From Capsicum annuum (taxonomy: Eukaryota > Streptophyta > Magnoliopsida > Solanales > Solanaceae), in contig NC_061119.1 of assembly GCF_002878395.1 (NCBI RefSeq), positions 16,547,850 to 16,611,849 on the forward strand: a stretch of DNA of 64,000 bases, written 5' to 3'. Positions within the stretch are counted from its first letter, which is position 1. The number at the start of each line of letters is the position of its first letter. Made by a program: the position numbers and the translations under genes. The notes under the pieces were generated by a model, which saw only the letters and a program-made list of their open reading frames with translations, was not told where the DNA came from and made no database searches. This document shows, piece by piece, positions 45,355 to 57,932 of the stretch.

Positions 45355-45895
45355 TTGTCGTAGTTTTTTTTTCTATTTTGGACAAGTATTACTAAGAGAA
45401 CGGATGATAAATGTAGTTGTGTGCTATTGAAATTGTCATAGTCATTCTTTTGATCAACAAAATAATGTTCGTCTTTTCTCTTGTTAGAATAGTAGTTGCT
45501 TAGCAAGATGTAATTTTGTTTGGTTGTGTAACACCTATGCAATCTATTTTGTATCAATATATTGTGATATTGATGACATTTGTGAGCATTGAAAACGTAA
45601 TGTACAGTGAATAGACTAACAAGGCAGCCATAATGAAAGAAAATGAGGACTTCATTTCAACACATTCATTGTTTCAATTTGAACTACAAAGCTTGTTTTG
45701 TTTGGTACCTAACAAAATATACCTTAATACCTAAAGGTACCTAACAAAATAAACTGTCCAAAACATTGTTTGATTGCTACAAAATAAGATCAAAATGCTA
45801 TCACCATCAATAAAACATACAAAAACTAATTATTTATGACAATATCAACCATCTCCACCAAAATATACACATCATATCAGCAAGATGTCCTACTT

Positions 45896-46348
45896 TCATG
45901 GCACATGAGTCTTCCTAGTTGAAATATTTTTACCTTGAGTTTTGGCAGCAGTTGCAGACCTCTTTTGAATAACCTTTTCAGTCCTCATTCTTTCAAGTTT
46001 GATATTGGTAATGGCCAACTTCCCGTTCCATTTAAATGGTGTGTAGCCAATATCACTAGCCACAATATCAGACCTCTTTGTGACCTTTGCACCAGTGCTA
46101 ATGACTCTTCTACTTGGCATTTTAGGATGCGCAAACAAATTACAAAAATTATAAGGCAATCTTTAGAAATTTCAGGCTGCACAAATAAAAATTCTAAAAA
46201 CTACTTACATTAAGAGTGGTAAAGCCATCTTCAGTTTGGTATATTCCAATCCCCACTATCCTTGGCCTTTTAAAAGGTCTTGTATATCCTCCGCTATTAT
46301 CCTCATGGTCTTGCCTTTGAGGAGGCATACCCCTTTCTATGCCCATTC
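45896..46348 (-). pseudogene. MULE transposase C-terminal exons (left of Athila insert)
   Basis: On the minus strand, immediately inside the Athila insertion, the frame reads GMGIERGMPPQRQDHEDNSG, then RPFKRPRIVGIGIYQTEDGF and TTLN, followed by a GTAAGT donor near 46212. After a short intron the last exon (about 46125-45896) gives PSRRVISTGAKVTKRSDIVA, DIGYTPFKWNGKLAITNIKL and RTEKVIQKRSATAAKTQG to a stop. These are the usual C-terminal motifs of solanaceous MULE transposases. With one target duplication copy of the Athila removed, this exon joins in frame to the Gly/Arg-rich segment ending at 59399. Confidence 0.82.
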
Positions 46349-47836
46349 TGATAACACTCAAACTACACTCCTCTTACGAGAATATAAGCGATCGTTGTCA
46401 ATATTTAACCCAACTAGGTTGGGGTCGAATCCCACAAAGAATATGGTGTGAATTTGAGTTATTTGTGGGTTAATCAACTGATAGTTATTAGTTTTCTATG
46501 AATAGGGGATTTTGGAAAGGTAACAAATAATTACTTTTCAATTCAGTGTTTGAAATCAATATGATAAGAAAAACCAGAGTTATGTTCACTATTGGTGTTG
46601 GAATTAGACAGACACTAGTAACGGTTCAAGATTCTTGTGGTAGGTAGGAAAAACAGACTATCCTTATCGAAGTTATGTCTAAATATTTCTCAACCTATTT
46701 AGACATTTAACCACCTAATTCTCTTGAACTTAAGGAATTTATATTTCATAATAGGATGTTATCTCAAGTTAATTAATCTTGTGACATTATTAATTATTAA
46801 ATGGAAGTTTGATGCTTCCAAGTCCCTGTTGATAATTCACTTCTTACTAGGGTTGATTTCTTATCTCAAGCATATCATTAGTAAGCAAGGCCTATTTTTT
46901 GCAACCAATAGTCATAGTATAAAATAATGGAATTAAGAAGAAGTTTCTACCACCGTTAGAATCTTGAACACTTAGTTACGTTACAAACCCAAACCCATAG
47001 ATCCCACAACTCGGGTTAAGGGAACTTAGCTACTCATAATAAAATAATCAAGACAACAAGTTGAATTCATAGTTTGATATATGAACTTACGACAAGATGA
47101 ATAGCAACAAGTGTTTCTCAGATTTGATTCACAGTAGAAAATCCCAAAACAATTGTAATAATCTCTCCAAAAATAATTGTAAAGTACAAGTCAGAAAACT
47201 AGAGAGAAAAGATTCTCAAAATGTCAGTTCCCCCCTTCATTAGAAAACCCTAACATATGCTTTAAATACTTCAGCGTAATTATGGAAACAAAATCATAGA
47301 TCACAGTATTTTCTCGGACAGGTGACGACGTGTGTGACGGCTTATTAGGAGTCTAACGACTTATCAGGAATGTCATTAGCTCCTCTTCACTTTTAACAAC
47401 TCTGCCTTAGGTTGACAATGAGACATGACGTCTTATTAGACATGTGACGACTTATCAGAATTGTCGTCACTTCTTCACTTCAAATCCCATTCCTTGCCTA
47501 AGCCTAACGACGAGCCTAACGACTTATCACACTTCTGACGGCCTATCACAGATGTCGTCATGAATTCCAGCTGAAGCTCATTGTCTGTCTAAGGCTGACG
47601 GCAACTCTGATAGCTTATCATAAGGCTGATGACTTATCAGACAGGTCGTTAGCTATACTTCCCTCTCTACTTGCTCAGAAATCAACTCTTTACTTCCATT
47701 ATTGTTGGTTCTCTTGCATCTTGACTTTTACTGCAATATCGAATTGAAAACAATCAAAAACGACAAAAGTTGCTTAAGACTTTGCAATTATTCTTAGTTA
47801 AAAGCCTCAAATGTGTTACCATCTGCTCACACATCA
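46349..47836 (-). repeat. Athila-type 3' LTR (left copy)
   Basis: 1488 bp, starting TGATAACACTCAAACTACAC and ending CTCACACATCA on the plus strand. It is clearly closer to its partner at 57933-59398 than the two chromovirus LTRs are to each other. The section at 47325-47650 is packed with TGACG(A/G)C and CTTATCA strings. Confidence 0.9.
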
Positions 47837-49267
47837 ACACCCTCAACTTAAAACAATTGCTTGTCCTCAAGCAACTAAAACACAACCAAGAGGATACATA
47901 GTATATTTGGCAGTCAACCATCCATATTATCTCAAAACATCTTCACCATCTCCAAGGTCAATTAATTTAAAAACAACAACTGTGCATATTATTGAATAAC
48001 AACAATGCGACATATACGAATCAAGATATGGCATCAATTCAGCAACAACAACCATACATGTACCAAGATTACACTATCCAAACAAGTTAGCAACTAGCAA
48101 CGTAATCAGTGTGCCCTCACTATAAAAAAGTCCCACTCAACTTATATCAGACATCATATATGTAACCATAGAGACAATCAAGAGACACTCACTCTCAAAA
48201 TGAAGCTCCAATCAATGTAGGCCAAATACCATAGGCTTGCCTTTATTTTCATTACTAACATTTTCAGACAGGTCAGCTAGAAGCACTATTCTTTGGCTTG
48301 TAATGTAGGCTAGGGGCTGGTATGATACTCGATGATATTTAAAGTGACTAAGCCTCCTTGACACTACACTAGATTCTGGGGTCCCACTTATTAACATTTT
48401 TCTATTCTTCTCTTTGCTTGATCACACTTATTCAGGATGGGTGCGGTCTTTTCAACAATCACTTTTTTTTACAACTTTTATTTTCTTTTTCTTTTCCAAT
48501 GCACCCAGCTTTTTATTCTTTTCTTTTATTCTACCTTTTTTCATACTCATTTTATATCATGCACCCCTATGATAGCCACCCTCAACTTAGGGTATTTGCC
48601 TAAGTCAAGGTGTATAGTATCCTAAGGGGACCAGGGCCAAACTAGGTTCATTATGATATAAATGAGACGGTGATAGGTATCATAAAAAAAATAGGCTATT
48701 TAGGCTCAAAATAAGGATCAAGGGATATTATGCATACAAGTAAGGTCATTTAGGCTAAAAGTGGCTCAGATCAAAATGGTCTATGATCTTTTCCTAACCC
48801 CTATTCTTCAATCTAGGTAAGACTAATCTGGAAAGTTCTGGATTCAACATACAAAGAGAACTAAGTAAGATCTCACACGCACCTGGCAAACAAGTATATC
48901 ACAAGTTACTACATATCTAGTTCATGCAATTGTTTAGCAATGATTATCAAGTCACTAGAACTAATACCATATCAAGATGCATGGTGGTCATAATTAGATG
49001 TAAATCACACAATTAAACAATCAGACCATTTGAGAGGTGTTCACAAAATAAAAAAACCACGTTAACTACCTCAAGTACTTTTATTTCTCCTAGTCAAGTA
49101 CAAAAAATTACAACAAAAACTTACCCTACACCCTTAACTTAAAATCAAAGAAAAACTGAACTAAGGGTTAGGGTATACCTGGAGTAGATCAAGTACGAGG
49201 ATCATGGGTTGCCGCCCATGTAGTGCCTAATTTAACATTGCGGCATAACTCAGGTATCTCGATTACT
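47837..49267 (-). other. Athila-type 3' noncoding region
   Basis: Between integrase and 3' LTR I find only short frames without family features. Directly beside the LTR the minus strand reads CTTGAGGACAAGCAATTG and then AAGTTGAGGGTGT, the usual pre-LTR sequence of Athila-like elements. A second similar purine stretch (AAGTTGAGGGTGGC) lies near 48572-48585. The envelope-like gene present in some family members is absent or unrecognisable. Confidence 0.6.
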
Positions 49268-50420
49268 TCAGAATTCATTGAGACAGATAGTAGCAGTACT
49301 TTTTATCGAGTCTTTTAGACCGATATAAAGTTTGACCCATTGCCCATTAAACTTGAAAATTTTTCCGTCTTCATTTTCAAGTTCTACCACTCCAGACGAG
49401 TAGACTTGACTAACTCTAAATGGGCCTAACCACTTGGATTTAAGATTACTAGGGAACAGTTTGAGTCTGGAATAAAACAGAAGCATCAAGTCACCTTTTT
49501 GGAAATCTCGTTTCTCAATCCTCCAATCATGATACTTCTTCATCTTTTCTTTGTATAGGTCTGCTCTTTCATATGACCTAAGATGGAATTCATCCATCTT
49601 ATTTAGTTGTCCCAGTCTTAGCTCTGTTGCCTCCTTCCAATTCAAATTTAACCTTTTGAGTGCCCATAAAGCCTTGTGCTCCAGTTCTATTGGTAAGTGG
49701 CATGCTTTGCCATAGACTAATTGGAATGGTTACATGCCAATGGGTGTCTTGAAAGCGGTTTGATATGCCCATAAGGCATCATCGAGCTTTCAAGACCAGT
49801 CTTGCCAGCTAGCGGTCACCATTTTGGCTAGGATGGCTTTAACCTCTCGATTCGGCACCTCCACTTTCCCACTAGTTTGTGGGTGATATGGAGTGGCTAC
49901 TCTATTTTGTTTCACCCCATATTTTGCTAAGGTATATTGAAATACTTTATCACAAAAATAAGATCCTTCATCACTTATAATAGTAAATGGTACTCCAAAG
50001 CGAGAGAAGATGTTCTTCTTAAGAAAAGAAACAACCCTCTTTCCTTCATTATTAGATAAAGCAATAGCTTTAACCCATTTTGAGACATAGTCAACAACAA
50101 CTTGAATATACTTCATCCCATACGAGCTTACAAAAGGACCCATGAAATTGATGCCCCAGACGTAAAAAAAAATCCACTTCAAGAATCTTAGTCAAAGGCA
50201 TCTCATGTATTTTGGAGATCGACCCGTGCCTCTGAAATTGGTTGCATTTCAACACAATCTCATGAGCATCCTTGAATAACGTTGTCCAATAGTAGCCACT
50301 CTGCACCACCTTCTTAGCCGTTCGGTCACCTACATTGTGACCTCCAACTGGGGAAGCATGACATGCTTCCAATATACACAATACATCCACTTCTGGCACA
50401 CATCTCCTTATAATATTGTC
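49268..50420 (-). pseudogene. Athila-type integrase remnant
   Basis: Minus strand from about 50399: LEACHASPVGGHNVGDRTAK, SGYYWTTLFKDAHEIVLKCN is the HHCC zinc domain, but the last Cys is Phe (CNQFQ). The core follows: WGINFMGPFVSSYGMKYIQV, where the first catalytic Asp is Asn; FTIISDEGSYFCDKVF, second Asp kept; and HPQTSGKVEVPNREVKAILA, Glu kept. The C-terminal part WKEATELRLGQLNKMDEFHL to GPFRVSQVYSSGVVELENED is open (49645-49268). Frameshifts lie near 50160 and stops near 49790 and 49730. Confidence 0.88.
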
Positions 50421-50520
50421 AGCTCATCACTGAAAAAGATATGGCTCATCCTAGAAGTAATGTGTCACATCATAAAGGAATTTCTTTCTTTGATGGAAAA
50501 AAAGGCTTTCTGGAATGACC

Positions 50521-50800
50521 TCACTCAACATAATTTGCAAAATCAGTGTACCAAGGCATTTTCTCCATAGAAGCAGTCAAGATCTCCTCATCAGGAAATG
50601 CATCATTTATCTCTATTTCATCACTAGCTGTCTGCTCACCTTTTATTCTAGACAAATGATTCGCAACTTGGTTTTCACAACCCTTCCTACATTTGATTTC
50701 AAAGTCAAATTCTTGTAGTAGCAACACTCATCTAATCAGCCTTGGTTCTGCATCTTTCTTAGCCATCAAATACCTCAAGACTGTGTGGTCAGTGTGGACC
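50521..50800 (-). pseudogene. Athila-type RNase H, downstream half
   Basis: Beyond the solo LTR the minus frame continues DHTVLRYLMAKKDAEPRLIR and LLLQEFDFEIKCRKGCENQV, NHLSRIKGEQTASDEIEIND, the end of RNase H and the connection to integrase. The RNase H frame is split by the solo LTR exactly at the ACCAC duplication, within the VVVHTDHT motif. Confidence 0.85.
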
Positions 50801-50805
50801 ACCAC

Positions 50806-53792
50806 TGTAATACCCCGAAAAATCTAAACCAATATTAGAGCCATGTACTAAGATCATGCATAGTACATCATGGTTGTTTTATAGTTTTATGAGTAGGTTA
50901 GATGTATATTAAGGCTTCAAATAACTCCCAGCTATCAGACGAATCAAAACATTCCTTACCGATTGAATTCTTGAAAAGGATATTGGTATAGTCAACTTCA
51001 AACAAGTATATCTATCATTATACTTAGAATTTTTGAGCTCATGAACTATCAACATATAGATAATTGAATTATATTTCTAAATATACAATTTTTTCCTAAA
51101 TCTAATATCGGAGCAAAGAGTTATTCCTATTTTACTCTAGCATGTCAGGCTAGAAATAGTGTGATGACATTCGTGGTAGCTTACTATATTTGTGATGCCC
51201 TACCACGAAGGTCGCCAGCCTTAGGCAGAAACCATCTCCTAAGTGACAAAATTCGTGGTAGCTTACCACATTTGTGACGCCCTACCACGAAGGTCGTCAG
51301 CCTTAGGCAGAAACCAGCCCCTAAGTGACGACATTCGTGGTAGCTTACCATATTTGTGACGCCCTATCATGAAGGTCGTCAGCCTTAAGCAGAAACTAGC
51401 TCCTAAGTGACGATATTCATGGTAGCTTTCCACATTTGTGATGCCCTACCACGAAGGTCATCAGAATTAGGCAGAAACCATCAATTCCTGCTTCTGTTTG
51501 ACGACATTTTTGACGGCTTACCACATTTTTGACGCCTTGTCACAAATATCGTCAGCTATTATTTTCAGCAACTGGAAAGTTATTTCATAAGGTTATTTTG
51601 GTCTTTTTCCTTCACTTCCCATGACTTATAACCCTCAAAGAACGTATTATCTTCCATTCTCTTTAGTTAAAACATCTCAAAAAGCTCTCTCATATACTTT
51701 CAACTGCAAGATTAGGGTTTTCTCTTAAGATCCTCTCCTTAGGAACAAGAACATTCTTTCCAAAAGGGATTAAACCCTAGTCAATAAAAATCAAGGGTAA
51801 GCCTAAGAATTTCTTCAGTAACCTTCATAAACATTAGATATCTTTCAAGATCAAGCTTTAAGGTATGCGTAGTGTTCATCTATGGATTCAATTCGTTCAT
51901 AAAGTTCAAGAACCATGCTTTTAAATGTTATTTTGTAAACTTTTGTGGTAAGAATATACACATTGATAATTATTGTTCAAGTTTCAAGATGATATCTAAG
52001 GATATTTTTCATGGAATATATGTGATTGTTGGTTGAAAATCATGAACTTTGGGTGGATCGAGCTAATGCAAGTATGAAATCCACCTATGCCTTAAAGAAT
52101 GCATGTAAAGTGTTTGATAAAATGCCTAGGACATTAGAAGTTCATATTTACATGATTTCATGATATATAAATGACAAGTCCATGTTAGCGATACACTTTA
52201 ATATGAATGCCCATGCTATTTATGTATTCTTATGGTGATGGCATGAAGTATGTATGATAATGGAAGTATGAATTTTGTGTGTGAATTATATCCATGCTTT
52301 CCCTACCATGTTTGAAGTGTTGATTAAATACATGAAGTATACTATCCCCTACTTATGATATAGCGAATTATGGACTCCAATTTTATGATCAAGTCATGTC
52401 ATGTGTGTTAGTTTTCTTCTATCGAGTCCTGGGGGTATTCGTACCCGAAAAACATAGCTGTGTGCCTAGAGCCACGTCATGTTGTCACGATAATCTCAGT
52501 TAAGCTATAATCTATAAAACTCAGTCAGTCATGTGACTCAGGAAACCTCAGAAATCTCATGATCTTAGTTAACTCTTAGATAATTATACTACTCTATCAG
52601 TCAACAGAAGTCAGTTAATCTGTCCATGTACAGTCAATTAAATCATGTTTAGTCTCTTTAAACGGAATTAGGAGTTAGCACCGAGTGAACCCAAGGATGG
52701 GAACTCACTTGGATATGAGGGTGTGATTCTTAGCAGTCATCCTTTCATTCTAGAACTATGTAGCCAGCATAGGTTGAGACATCATAGCCTGTTATATGAG
52801 GGTAGATGAGGTAACTTAACCTGTTATATGAGGGTTCCCACCATTCTCACTAGAGTTACCTGTTATATTAGGGTTGCTGACATGTTGTCCTTACCAGTGG
52901 TGTGGTATTGACACCCTTCCAGTCAGGGCAGAGATTGGACCCCATCTTAGCCATAATGGCACATATGTGGTATGTCATTTAAACAACTACCTCCCACAAT
53001 TGCAGTATCAGTCTCAGGCAAAGAACTTAGATAGTTCTTCAAATATCAGTATACTAGGATTGTTAGATACAGTCAAATTCTACTATAGCATGGAACTCAG
53101 AGAGTTGAACCAGATTCAGGGTTGTCAGATACAGTCATCCATGTTATCAGAACTATGGTTCCAGCCATGTATTAGCATACAGATTTAGCCATCACTTACT
53201 CACGATCTTAGTTACTAAGTATGTATGTTTGTACTCTTACGTTCATATCAGTCAGTCAGTAGTATTATTCATGCATGTAAACCCTGACGCATTTGTGCTA
53301 TGGTGCTTTCTTTTCATATTACCCCATAGGTTCAGAGGCACGAGTCCCAGACCAGCAGTAGCAGTTGTATTCAGCATACAGGGTTTTAGTGAGTCCTCTT
53401 CATTCGAGGACGACATTATTTGTTTTATTCATTTATTTCTTTAGTTCAATTTTACGGAGTTAGTTGGAGACATGTTCCTTCAACTTCTCATTTTAGACAG
53501 TACTTAGAGGCTTTTGGATTTATGCTCAGATTTAGCTTTCAGATTTAGTATTCAGATTTAATTTAGATTTGATTCAGTTTTCAATTGTTTTGGGTATCTT
53601 TCACCCATATGGATATTGTGTCTTGACAGATCTTTATTTAGTTGAACCTAATGGCCTACATGTTCATGGTTACTGCATTATTACGCTATTATGCAGTATA
53701 CAGGTACAAATATCAGTCATGGATTTGCTTGTGGTCCCTCAAGGTCATGAGCAGCGTGTAACATTCTGATTCAGAAAAATTGGGGCGTTACA
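50806..53792 (+). mobile_element. Solo LTR of a chromovirus (2987 bp)
   Basis: The LTR starts TGTAATACCCCG and ends GGGGCGTTACA, with perfect 5-bp duplications ACCAC at 50801-50805 and 53793-53797. There is no internal coding region, primer site or second LTR, so it arose by LTR-LTR recombination. The order 'gagttagcaccgagtgaaccc', 'ggatggg', 'gacacccttccagtcagggcagagattggacccc' parallels the LTR of the chromovirus at 34035, which fixes the plus orientation and clade. It carries an 82-bp tandem array at 51163-51580. Open frames inside (52874, 53229, 53569, 53780) are not genes. Confidence 0.92.
51163..51580 (+). repeat. 82-bp tandem array in the solo LTR
   Basis: Four units start exactly 82 bp apart at 51163, 51245, 51327 and 51409. 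A diverged partial fifth follows near 51500. Each reads GACGACATTCGTGGTAGCTT, ACCACATTTGTGACGCCCTA, CCACGAAGGTCGTCAGCCTT, AGGCAGAAACC... with few changes. Every unit contains several TGACG or CGTCA strings and the inverted pair GTGGTAG...CTACCAC. Confidence 0.93.
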
Positions 53793-53797
53793 ACCAC

Positions 53798-54560
53798 CTT
53801 GGTCCCATGCAGGTAAGCCCTAAATTTCTCAAAAGCATACACTACAGCCAGGAGTTCCTGTTCAGTGAAAGTGTAGTTCTTTTGTGCTACATTCAGTGCT
53901 TTGCTGGCATAATATATTGGATGAAACAATTTGTCTTTCTTTTATCTCAATATAGCTCCAAGGGCAATACTACTTGCATCACACATGATCTCAAATAGTT
54001 TTGGCCAGTCCGGTGCAGCAATGATAGGGGCCTCAACGAGCTTCTTTTTAAGGCATTAAAATGCCTTCATGCAATCATTATTGAAGGAAAACTTCACTTC
54101 TTTCTCCAAAAGTTTGCAAAGTGGTTTTGCAACCTTCGAGAAGTCTCTTATAAGCCTCTGGTAAAAACCAACATATCCAAGAAAACTACGCACTCCCTTC
54201 ACTGAAATGGGAGGTGGTAGTTTCTTGATAACTTCAACCTTGGCTTGATCAACCTCTATCCCTTTTGCTAAGATTTTGTGCCTGAGAACGATGTCCTCCT
54301 TTACCATAAAGTATCATTTCTCCCAATTAAGCACCAAATTAAATTCAACACATCGTTGCAAATCCATACTCAGGTTTGCAAAACACAGCTCAAATGAATC
54401 TCCCACCACAGATAAATCATCCATGAACACCTCTAAGGTGTCCTCCACTATATCTAAGAAAATAGACATCATGCACCATTGAAAAGTAGCAGGTGCATTG
54501 CATAGCCTAAACGGCATCCTCTTAAATGCAAAGGTCCCATATGGGCATATGAGTGTCATC
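53798..54560 (-). pseudogene. Athila-type RT C-terminus and RNase H, upstream half
   Basis: On the minus strand MTLICPYGTFAFKRMPFRLC, NAPATFQWCMMSIFLDIVED and the catalytic box VFMDDLSVVG (about 54410) complete RT. IEVDQAKVEVIKKLPPPISV and GVRSFLGYVGFYQRLIRDFS form the RT-RNase H connection. MCDASSIALGAIL near 53975 has the RNase H Asp. Stops follow PED, NWEK and CMKAF. The reading continues to KVVV at the solo-LTR insertion. Confidence 0.88.
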
Positions 54561-54565
54561 TTCTC

Positions 54566-55500
54566 CTAATCTTCAGGAGTAATACAAATCTGGTTATATC
54601 TAGAATAACCATCTAAGAAGCAATACCACCCCCTTTCGTCCAATTGATCTAGCATTTGGTCTATAAAAGGCATTGGGAGGTGGTCTTTCAAAGTCCATGA
54701 GTTTAGTTTACGATAGTCCATGTAAACTCTCCATCCAGTCACAGGCCTAAGTGGAATCAACTCATTCCTTTCATTTGCAACAACAGTCATGCCCCCCCTT
54801 TTGGGGGTGCATTGAACAGGGCTCACCCATTTACTGTCAGAAATCGGCTAACCACTTAATAATTTCCTTCTTAACCACCTCTTGCATTGATGGGTTAAGA
54901 TGGTGCTGGTGCTTGATGGTTGGAGTACAATCTTCTTCATGTTGTATTTTATGCGTGCAGATACCAGGGAAAATTCTAATAATATCTGCGATAGTCCATC
55001 CTATTGCTATTTTGTACCTCTGAAGTACTGAAATAAGTGCTTCTACCTGCTGCTCACCCAAATCAGCTGCAATAATAATGGGTAGTGTGTTTCCGTTGCT
55101 CCAAAACACGTACCTTAATTGCCCTGGAAGTTCCTTTAATTCCAACACCGGTGGCTCTTCAATGAATGGCTTAGCCGGTGGTGTTGGTTGATTAGCAAGA
55201 TCAAGATCTAGCTTCTTAGGAGCATAAGAGTATGAACCCATTCTTGACAAAGCACAAATAGTCTCTTCATAATCCTCAATACCTTCACGTTCAAAATTCA
55301 TCAGAACTGCGGCTAAAGGCTCGACAACACGTTTCTCCTCTATTGACACCTCCTGCTTATCCTCATAATATACATCAACAATTGAGAATACACTTATTTC
55401 TTTATGCTGCTTCATTGATTGGAATACATCAAATCGCACCACCTCATCATTCATCCTAAATATGAGTTCATTAGCTCGTAAATCAATCAACACACTTATG
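54566..55500 (-). pseudogene. Athila-type RT N-terminus and linker
   Basis: Minus strand from 55493: a linker MLIDLRANELIFRMNDEVVR, then LPIIIAADLGEQQVEALISV and RYKIAIGWTIADIIRIFPGI leading into RT. From 54826: GGMTVVANERNELIPLRPVT, GWRVYMDYRKLNSWTLKDHL, PFIDQMLDQLDERGWYCFLD. These are standard RT blocks. A frameshift lies near 54837 and a stop at 54566. Confidence 0.87.
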
Positions 55501-55559
55501 GTTATGAGAAAAGGTCAACCTAAGATTATGGGCATCTCGAAGTCCACCTCATAATCCAG

Positions 55560-56030
55560 AATGACAAAATCCACTGGAAATATAAAGCTAGCTACCTTCA
55601 TCAACGCATCATACAAAATACCAACAGGTTATTTTACCGACCTATCCGCCATTACAAGTCGCATGTTGGTGGGTGTAGGATTTACCAAACCCAGTTTTTT
55701 ATATACAGCCAGTGGAATCATATTAATGTTCACTCCCAAATCACATACGGCCTTAGCGAATTCTAGAGACCCAATTGTATAAGGAATAGTGAATGCTCCT
55801 GGGTCTGCCTTCTTCTGCACCAAGGACTTCATAGAAATAGCACTACAATGATGGAGATTATCCTCTGCTTTGTAGATCGCCGCTCTTTTCTTCATCACAA
55901 GGTCCTTCATGAATTTAGTATACCCTGGCATTTGCTTGAGTGCCTCCACTAAAGGCACATTTATTGTTAACTGCTTCAACATTGCCATGAATTTACTAAA
56001 TTTTGTGCCGTCAACCTTCTTCTTCAATTT
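55560..56030 (-). pseudogene. Athila-type protease remnant
   Basis: Minus strand 56027-55629: KFMAMLKQLTINVPLVEALK, MPGYTKFMKDLVMKKRAAIY, DPGAFTIPYTIGSLEFAKAV and CDLGVNINMIPLAVYKKLGL. The CDLG box is this clade's form of the aspartic protease active site, in place of DTG. After a stop at 55629 the frame goes on ([20 protein letters not shown]) toward the RT linker. Confidence 0.85.
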
Positions 56031-56447
56031 TTAACGAAGGGAAGGTGGTAGTCTTGGGAGAGTTTTCACCACTACTTCCTTTTCCTTCTCTTTTCTTTGT
56101 TCCGACGCATCATCAGAACCATCCAGCTTGCCAAACTCCACTGGACATTCTTCTTTGGGTTCATCATCTGCTTCAGTCATATCTTCAATCAAAATTTTTC
56201 CCATAAAGGGCCAGATAATATTTTACCACTTCTAGTGGTAATTTCAATACATGAGCCATCACTTCGTGGATTTTTAACCGTATCAATTAGAACGTTCCAC
56301 TCTTTCTCTGGTTCAGTGCTGCGGAGAGTTGGCTCATTTACTATTCCAGTTGTTTGATTGAAGTGGAGTGCAAATTTACCAATTGACTCATAGAGGACAA
56401 ATTTGTCTTCATGGTAGTCACCCCTGAGTTGGTAGCCTCCACTCGCT

Positions 56448-57839
56448 TTAGCAATTTAGCCAACATGTCCTCCAGGGACATCTTTTCAGAACTTGTTGTA
56501 GCAGTTTCATGATTTCTAGGAGGGACATATAACCCGCTCCTATCATTATTACTTCTCCAATTACCTTGCTCCTGGTTCTTATATCCAGCCTTGTCATAAT
56601 AAGTCCGACCTTGATTTCCTTGGCTATTGCCTTGGAAACCCTCCTAATTATTAACATAGTTCCCCTCTTCTTCTGAGTCAGACTTTACTTTGCACTGCGA
56701 TCCCACAACCTTCACTTTCTCAGTTTTACCTAATAGTAAATGCTTAGTTAGCAAGTCCATCTGGGTTTTTAGGTGAGCCATGTCTTGATCATACTCCTCG
56801 TCTCTTCTGCGTTGTTTTGCAGTCATACCAACATAAATAGTGGGGCTTACTACCACAGAGTCCCTGGTATGCCATGCCCGACTCTATTTAATCATTCTCT
56901 CAAGCATTTCTGAAGCCTCTAGAAATGTAAGATCAACACATGAACCACCACCAGCATTATCTACAATCGGTTTTGTCACAGAGTTAAGATACCTGTACAA
57001 AGTCTCCATCAAGTGTATGTCCGTCATTTATGGTTTGGACACTGTATTAACTTCTTTTTCAATCTCTCTTAGGTTTCATGCAAGGTTTCAGTTGGGAGCT
57101 GTCTAAAGTTGCTGATCTCATCTCTCAACTGTATCCTCCTAGAAGGTGGAAAGAACCTTTCTAGGAAAGCTCCTTTTAACCGCCTCTAGTTGGTTATAGA
57201 ATCAGGTGTCAGTTCATTAAGCCACAATGTTGCATCCCTAGACAGAGACAATAGAAATTATCTCAGACGAATAGTATTCTGACCCATTCCTAAGTTATCA
57301 AAAGATTTACAAATGGTGATAAAGTTCGCCAGATGCAAGTTTGGATCATCCCCAGGAAGGCCACCAAATAACCCCTTCAGATTAAGGAGTTGAATCATAG
57401 TACTCGTAATGTTGAATTTTGCCCCAGGTGCTAACGGTAAAGGAATTATTGCACCCATTGCACCTGCTCCATCCATTCTATCACCATTATCATTGAGGTT
57501 ATACTGGATCGGCTGGTGATCTTGCCTTCCTTGGAATGGACGGTTCCTATTTGCATTACGCTATACTGGTGCAGCTATTTGCTCTGCACGCCTTGGGTTA
57601 CCAAGGTTTAGCAACTCCTCGACTCCCAAGTCGTCATTCTCAGGATTTGGATGTTGTACTTGTTGACTTTCATTCTGCATATTCACCTGAGCTCTAGCTA
57701 TGGCTGCTAATCTGTCAACCTCCTGTCGGTCTGCCATTCTATTGATTAGTTGTGGTTTCCGATTAAATGGTAATAATGGTTCTCCAAAACTTATGGTTCT
57801 TGGCATGCACCACAAAATTCCTGCAGCAAACAAAATCAA
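56448..57839 (-). pseudogene. Athila-type gag remnant
   Basis: Minus strand: PRTISFGEPLLPFNRKPQLI and MADRQEVDRLAAIARAQVNM at 57790-57660, NFITICKSFDNLGMGQNTIR near 57300 (after GLFGGLPGDDPNLHLA), then after stops ERFFPPSRRIQLRDEISNFR, the gag capsid motif, near 57150. The distal part TAKQRRRDEEYDQDMAHLKT and NQEQGNWRSNNDRSGLYVPP follows at 56830-56510. Several stops split it. Confidence 0.85.
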
Positions 57840-57910
57840 AAAATAAACGTAAAACTATTAAACTTGACTAACAGTCAATTAGCGCACACAACTTCAGTTT
57901 ACAATCGTAA

Positions 57911-57928
57911 TCCCCGGCAACGGTGCCA
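57911..57928 (-). other. Primer-binding site for tRNA-Asp
   Basis: On the minus strand TGGCACCGTTGCCGGGGA lies 4 bp downstream of the 5' LTR. It differs by one base from the exact complement of plant tRNA-Asp used by Athila-type elements (TGGCGCCGTTGCCGGGGA). Confidence 0.85.
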
Positions 57929-57932
57929 TTTT

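Noticed and set aside
45279..45557. Minus-strand ORF opposite the GRF gene
   Set aside because: It overlaps the recognisable GRF C-terminus on the other strand and ends in AT-rich sequence; a shadow frame.
51163..51580. Possible CRISPR-like array
   Set aside because: The 82-bp units are contiguous tandem repeats without unique spacers, inside an LTR of a plant nuclear genome.
52874..53998. Several plus-strand ORFs of 66-104 codons
   Set aside because: All except the last fall wholly inside the solo chromovirus LTR, whose borders are fixed by ACCAC duplications; the last straddles its edge and is antisense to RNase H.
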